64,000 bases of DNA from NCBI GenBank assembly GCA_907165065.1, contig OU015538.1:21963165-22027164 (forward strand), written 5' to 3'. The stretch comes from Caprimulgus europaeus. Lineage: Eukaryota > Chordata > Aves > Caprimulgiformes > Caprimulgidae. The notes below the pieces were generated by a model, which ran no database searches, was not told the origin of the DNA, and saw only the letters and a list, made by a program, of their open reading frames with translations. Position 1 is the stretch's first letter, and each line of letters opens with the position of its first letter. A program made the position numbers and the translations under genes. Below, piece by piece: positions 59,663 through 64,000 of the stretch.

Positions 59663-61158
59663 AACATACATCTCCTAGGTAGGTCCTACTGGACTGTTAT
59701 AAATAAATTCCTTCCTACCTGAGTACTTACACTTGCAAATTTTTCTGGTGTGCTGCATGAGCTAGGATTATACATATCGTGATCCCCCAGTTCAGTCCTT
59801 TTTTATTCCTTCACATAAGCCTTTCCCTTAAAATCCCGAATCAGCAAATTGTGCTTTTCTAGATCCCCCCTGGTTAGATCACTGCTCTTTCAGCAAAATG
59901 CTGAAATGGATGGAGGAAAGTCTCACAAGCACAGGACACAGCATACACTCTTCAGCCTTCTGCCTTCCTTAGAATGAGGGTGCTGTAGGGGTTTTTCATG
60001 GGCTGTAATACTCTGCATGCTCCCAAGCTGTCAATCACTTTGGCATTTTTACCTTCAACCACAAATCCAGTTTTTAGTATTGGAAAGTACGCCAAGGCCT
60101 TAGCAACCAGAGCACAAGCTCCTCTTCATTACTTGTTTTGTCCAAGTTCCATGCATAGTGTAGGTCCCATCTTGGTGTTTGTGGAAAGCTTACTCATGGC
60201 ATTTAGCTACTCTTTAATTTGGCACAGTGGATAAAAGCTGGCACTGTAGCTCTGGAATGAGGTGTGTTGGCAGAAGTGCTGGGTCTGGAAACCGAGCAGC
60301 AGTTAAGTGCCACAGTTGAAGAGAGCAGGTGAGCCAGGACCTGGGATAACAACAGTGCTGACCAGGACCATGTTGTTCACTGGGGCTTAGAGCTGAGGTC
60401 GTGTGGCACTGTTTGAACACGGCTGTGTGCCCAGTCAGGACAGCAGTCAGAGCATGAATGAGCTAAGAATGGCTCTGGTGGAGAAAGGCTCTGGTGGAGA
60501 GCACTTGGAAATCTTTACCTTTCAGCAGAAGACTTTGAGACCTCAAAGACACTCTCATTCATCTTTGTTCTCAAGACAGGGCGCTCATCCAGCTTCTCAC
60601 TTGTACAATGCCGACTGAGATGTACTCCATTCTTTTTTAAGAGCTGTGATCTGCAAATGAAAAGTTCTATTTAATTTGGAAAACCAAATGCTATTTGCAT
60701 GTATGTAAATAAAATGCAAAAATGCTATTTCTGAGAAAGTAATTTTGAGATTAAAAAAGGCCACATTAAAGGAGTCTGTTGCTTTCTGTTCCCTCACCAA
60801 ACACAAGTGGAACAGTGAAAGTGATTATTCGGTTCCATTCAGGTCTGCTGCTGCTTCGTCTGATGATGGGTGCTAAAACACTGCAAAGGCAGAATTTGCC
60901 TGATGCAGCCAGTTTGTATATCTTCTGAGAATAAACTTTGTCCTTTCACAAGTTCTTCATGTCTGGATCCCCTTCCATGGAGACAGTTTGCAGGAAGGAA
61001 CAAACGGGAATAAAGCAGGACTCATGGGACTGCAGTTCAGTGCAGCCCTGACACCCAAATATTTAGGTGCATGAGAAGTGATAAACAAGCCCAAGACTGC
61101 AGCCAAGAACATGTCTACTGAGTCTGTTTCGCATTTTCTGTGCCCTCTTTACTGATTT

Positions 61159-61203
61159 GTTTAGCCTAACATATCTTTACTGTTTAGCCTAACATATCTT
61201 TAT
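61159..61203. repeat. Short tandem duplication of a 22-23-nt unit
   Basis: TGTTTAGCCTAACATATCTT is repeated twice in a row, the second copy following one extra base pair step. The copies are identical, which suggests a recent replication-slippage duplication. Confidence 0.85.
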
Positions 61204-63269
61204 TATGTGTACAGGAGAATCTAAGGCTTCTCCAGTAGGATTCATGCCACTTCACTGGAAGTTTATAAACATTTTGACAGTTCTCATACAATTAAGGCTG
61301 GTTTTATATTCATATCGTGAACTACACTTTTATGTACTTGCAAGTGATAAAGATTTATTCATTCCCCTTTGCACTTCCTAGAAACTCAGTAGCAATTCCT
61401 AATCTGGCCAGATGGCACTGGGCTATGGAACAAAGGCTTTTTCTTTCACAGAGGTCTTAAAACTGGATCAACCCTAAGCTGGAAACCCATATGCTCAATT
61501 TCTACCTCGATCTGTTAGTATAAGCCTTTCCATCAGGAAGACAGTCCAAAATCATGGCTGCTATTGCATTCCCTCATTTCTGAAGGTTTTTTATTACCCT
61601 TTTCTGTTTATTTATGTTTTTGATGAATGGAATCACAGTGGGAAATGATTGATTCAGGTGGAGAAGAAACCGTAGCCTCTGCAGACTGCATCTTTTCCTG
61701 TTACTCCTAGAGATGCTCCCACCATGTTCCAAGCTCACCTTGCTGGGGCTTTCATAGCACAGGTCATCACTGGGCACTTCCCAGCAGCAAAGTCTGCAGG
61801 GTGAAAGCCAGAGAATGGAGTTGCTGGCTGCCCACAGACTGGTGGCCACATCCTTCGAGCTGGCAGGTGAGTGCCATTTCCTCTAAGTGTCAGGTGAGGA
61901 AACAGGCAGACGAGAGTGTTCCCCAAGGTCAGGTGCAAACCACAGGCAGGAGCTGGAGAAGAACCCAGGACACTTGTCTCTCTTGGGCAACCAGTGAGGA
62001 CATGGCAGTGCGATGTGCAGCTCATGCCTCGGCTGCCTGAAGCCGTGCCCTCTCAGTCTCTGTGCCCTTGTTAACACAAACGCATCCTCAGCAGGCCAAG
62101 GCAGCCTGGAGGCAGATGGTTTCTTCAGGAAGGCTTCACAGAACTGGCTTCTGTAAAACACGTTTCTCACACATATTTTGCAGCACGTGAGAAGCTGCTG
62201 TCTGCCACAGAGTGGGTACCTTGTCCTCAGGGGTGTATCAGTGCTGATGGCCCAACTGGAGGACAGTTCAGCGGGATGGGGTCCCGCTGACCCCCTCGTG
62301 AACCAGCTGCTCTGGCAGCTCTCTGCTGGGAGAGGGCCTGGATATGTCCCTCACAATCTTTCCAGTGGTTGTTGAGACAGCAAAACCAGGAGGCAGCAGC
62401 TGGGTCCACCAGCGAGGTGCAGTTTCTTACATCCGCTCCCCCAGCACCATCCTGCGCGCGTCCTCTCGTCACAACCCCCAGTCCGTGCCATTCTCCGAGT
62501 CTGTGTTTCCTTCCATTGTTCCTCAGCAACAAACTGGGCAATCCTGTCTCCCTTCCCCGTCCTGTCAGGCAGTCTTGGCCATTCAGTGGGAACCAATGGA
62601 TGGGCTTTCAAGAACAGAACAGAGTAAACATTTGCTTCTCCTCAGAAGTTTCCCCCCCCCGGTGCCCCCACACCCATGCACACACTGCGGTCGGATGTGT
62701 TGCTCCTCACGCCCATCGGCTCGGGAAGGGAGGGTGGGAGGGTTTCAGAGACATCCTCATGCTGCCTTGTCCCTTGAACAAATTTTGCTCCTGTCAGAGC
62801 TGCCAGTGCAGCCCCTTGCAGCGCTGAGCTCCTGGGCTCTGCTTTCCCCCTCCTCACCGTGTCTTTCCGAGCACTGGGTGTGAGCTGTATTTGCCAAGGT
62901 GCTGAGCATCTCCAGCCAAAGTCCTAAAGGCCAAATTGAAGCCAAAGTCCATGGAGTTTATTTCTCTTTTCTCCTTTGTGTTCCTCCTTTATCAGCAAGC
63001 ATTGGTTTCCCAGTGAGGACAGGCAGAAGGAATCAGCAATCCTGAACAAACAAGGAATGCTTGTTCAAACCAAATGCCCCCAGTATTTACAGCAACCAAA
63101 GCTATCTGTGTCAAATTCATTTAGCCAGAAAACCTGAAAAACTGTGAGGAGTCAAAAGATAATCTTTTTTTTAATAGTCTGGTTTCAATTTATCTAAGGT
63201 TAATTTGCAAAAAATAGAAACATTCAATAGGTTGGGGGTGGGGGGGTTTGAACAGTAAATAGAGCAGAA

Positions 63270-63320
63270 GAAAAAGAAATTTGGTTTGGTTTGATTTAAT
63301 TTAATTTTATTTAATTTCTG
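63270..63320. repeat. Simple repeat (GGTTT)n then (TTTAA)n
   Basis: GGTTTGGTTTG is followed by TTTAATTTAATTTTATTTAA. It is low-complexity sequence with no sign of function. Confidence 0.75.
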
Positions 63321-64000
63321 AAATGATTTGGCCTTAATACAAAAAAGTAAGAAAACAGAAACAAATATGTTACTGTTTTTGTAAATTTGTCATGGGAGCC
63401 ACAAAAATCCATTGCTGAGATTGTTTTATTCCTGACTAATGCCTATTAACTCTATGGTGTCCCTCAACAATCCCATAAAATCCTTGGGAACATGGACAGC
63501 AGAAGAGGTGTTTATTCTATCCAAACACTGACGTGATGAGGAAGGGTGTCAGCTTGATCACCTTGCCACAAACTCAGCTTCATTGCTCATTAGCCCTGAT
63601 GCTCTTTCCTATCTGATGAGCAGCCTCTGTGCCTCACCGTGTCCCAAGACTTGCACAGGGATGGACTTTTATTTCCTAATAGTACAACGGGCCTCACTGT
63701 TCAAGGGGAGATGATGCCAATCTTTTCTATGTGCTCGTTAAACCTAAGCATCTTTGCAGAAATCTCCTTGGGATTTCTGGCTTCTTGAAGAGCTCTCAAA
63801 GCTGCTCCACCTTTGGAAGTGTGCAGGACAATGGTGCTAGAGGGTGAGATTAAAATCTGGGAACTCTTCCCTGCTCTGTTACAGAGCGAGTGAGGTCACA
63901 GGCAAATTAGCAGGTTGTTGGAAGGAGATCAGGATTGTTTCTGAGCATCTATCATTTTCCTACAAGGGGTTTTTACCAGCGCAATAAGTGACTGTCCCAG

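Larger units (their letters stand above)
51731..64000. other. Right-hand non-coding region
   Basis: No coding exon of the expected mammalian neighbour moesin (MSN) or of any other gene was recognised on either strand. The stretch holds short repeats, poly-purine/pyrimidine runs and an AT-rich block near 58.8-59.0 kb with an octamer ATGCAAAT at 58826-58833. It may include distal myeloid regulatory elements. Confidence 0.5.

Noticed and set aside
38259..64000. Search for moesin (MSN), the gene next to miR-223 in mammals.
   Set aside because: Neither the first-exon start (MPKT) nor the C-terminal exon (ending IDEFE) was found on either strand; MSN is probably beyond the window.
1..64000. tRNA or rRNA genes, CRISPR arrays, bacterial-type operons, endogenous retroviral genes.
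   Set aside because: None were recognised; the window is vertebrate intron/exon DNA with CR1 fragments as the only clear mobile-element remains.

Overview
The window is vertebrate nuclear DNA, almost certainly from a bird. Genes are split into short exons with GT-AG introns. There are 3' ends of CR1 LINEs, the typical avian retrotransposon, and the gene order HSF3 - VSIG4 - miR-223 matches the block that sits on the mammalian X (Xq12 in human). Only about 4 kb of the 64 kb is recognisable coding sequence.

Layout. (1) Positions 1-8.9 kb, + strand: the 3' two-thirds of HSF3, an avian heat-shock transcription factor. Nine exons (1357-8142) encode the trimerisation coil, nuclear localisation signal, HR-C and C-terminus; the DNA-binding-domain exons lie left of the window. 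A further in-frame exon (8597-8928) encodes a tail resembling the HSF1/HSF2 C-terminus. (2) 8.9-14.4 kb: 3'-UTR or intergenic DNA with a doublet of AATAAA signals near 11.98 kb. (3) 14.6-22.0 kb and 26.5-33.0 kb, + strand: two tandem VSIG4 (CRIg)-like genes, each with signal peptide, V-set Ig, C2-type Ig, stalk, transmembrane segment and two cytoplasmic exons. Most corresponding exons have identical lengths (55, 357, 282, 114, 22 nt), yet the V domains are only about half identical while the second Ig exon and flanking intron are nearly identical over a sharply bounded 443-bp tract. That is a signature of gene conversion. (4) 38.2 kb, - strand: the miR-223 hairpin with both mature arms intact, convergent with the VSIG4 pair. 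(5) 38.3-64 kb: no recognisable protein-coding exon. It holds two CpG islands (about 42.5-42.8 and 51.2-51.7 kb), short repeats and AT-rich stretches, and probably contains the promoter and regulatory DNA of the primary miR-223 transcript.

Biology. VSIG4 is a complement C3b/iC3b receptor of tissue macrophages and miR-223 is a myeloid microRNA, so the centre of the window is a compact myeloid locus next to a stress-response transcription factor. The main points for a second look are the HSF1/2-like alternative tail of HSF3, the gene-conversion tract, an ITAM-like tyrosine pair present in only one VSIG4 paralogue, the extreme GC difference between the paralogous transmembrane exons, and the orphan CpG islands upstream of miR-223. 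All exon models were read by eye from splice sites, reading phase and family resemblance; no alignment or transcript data were available.
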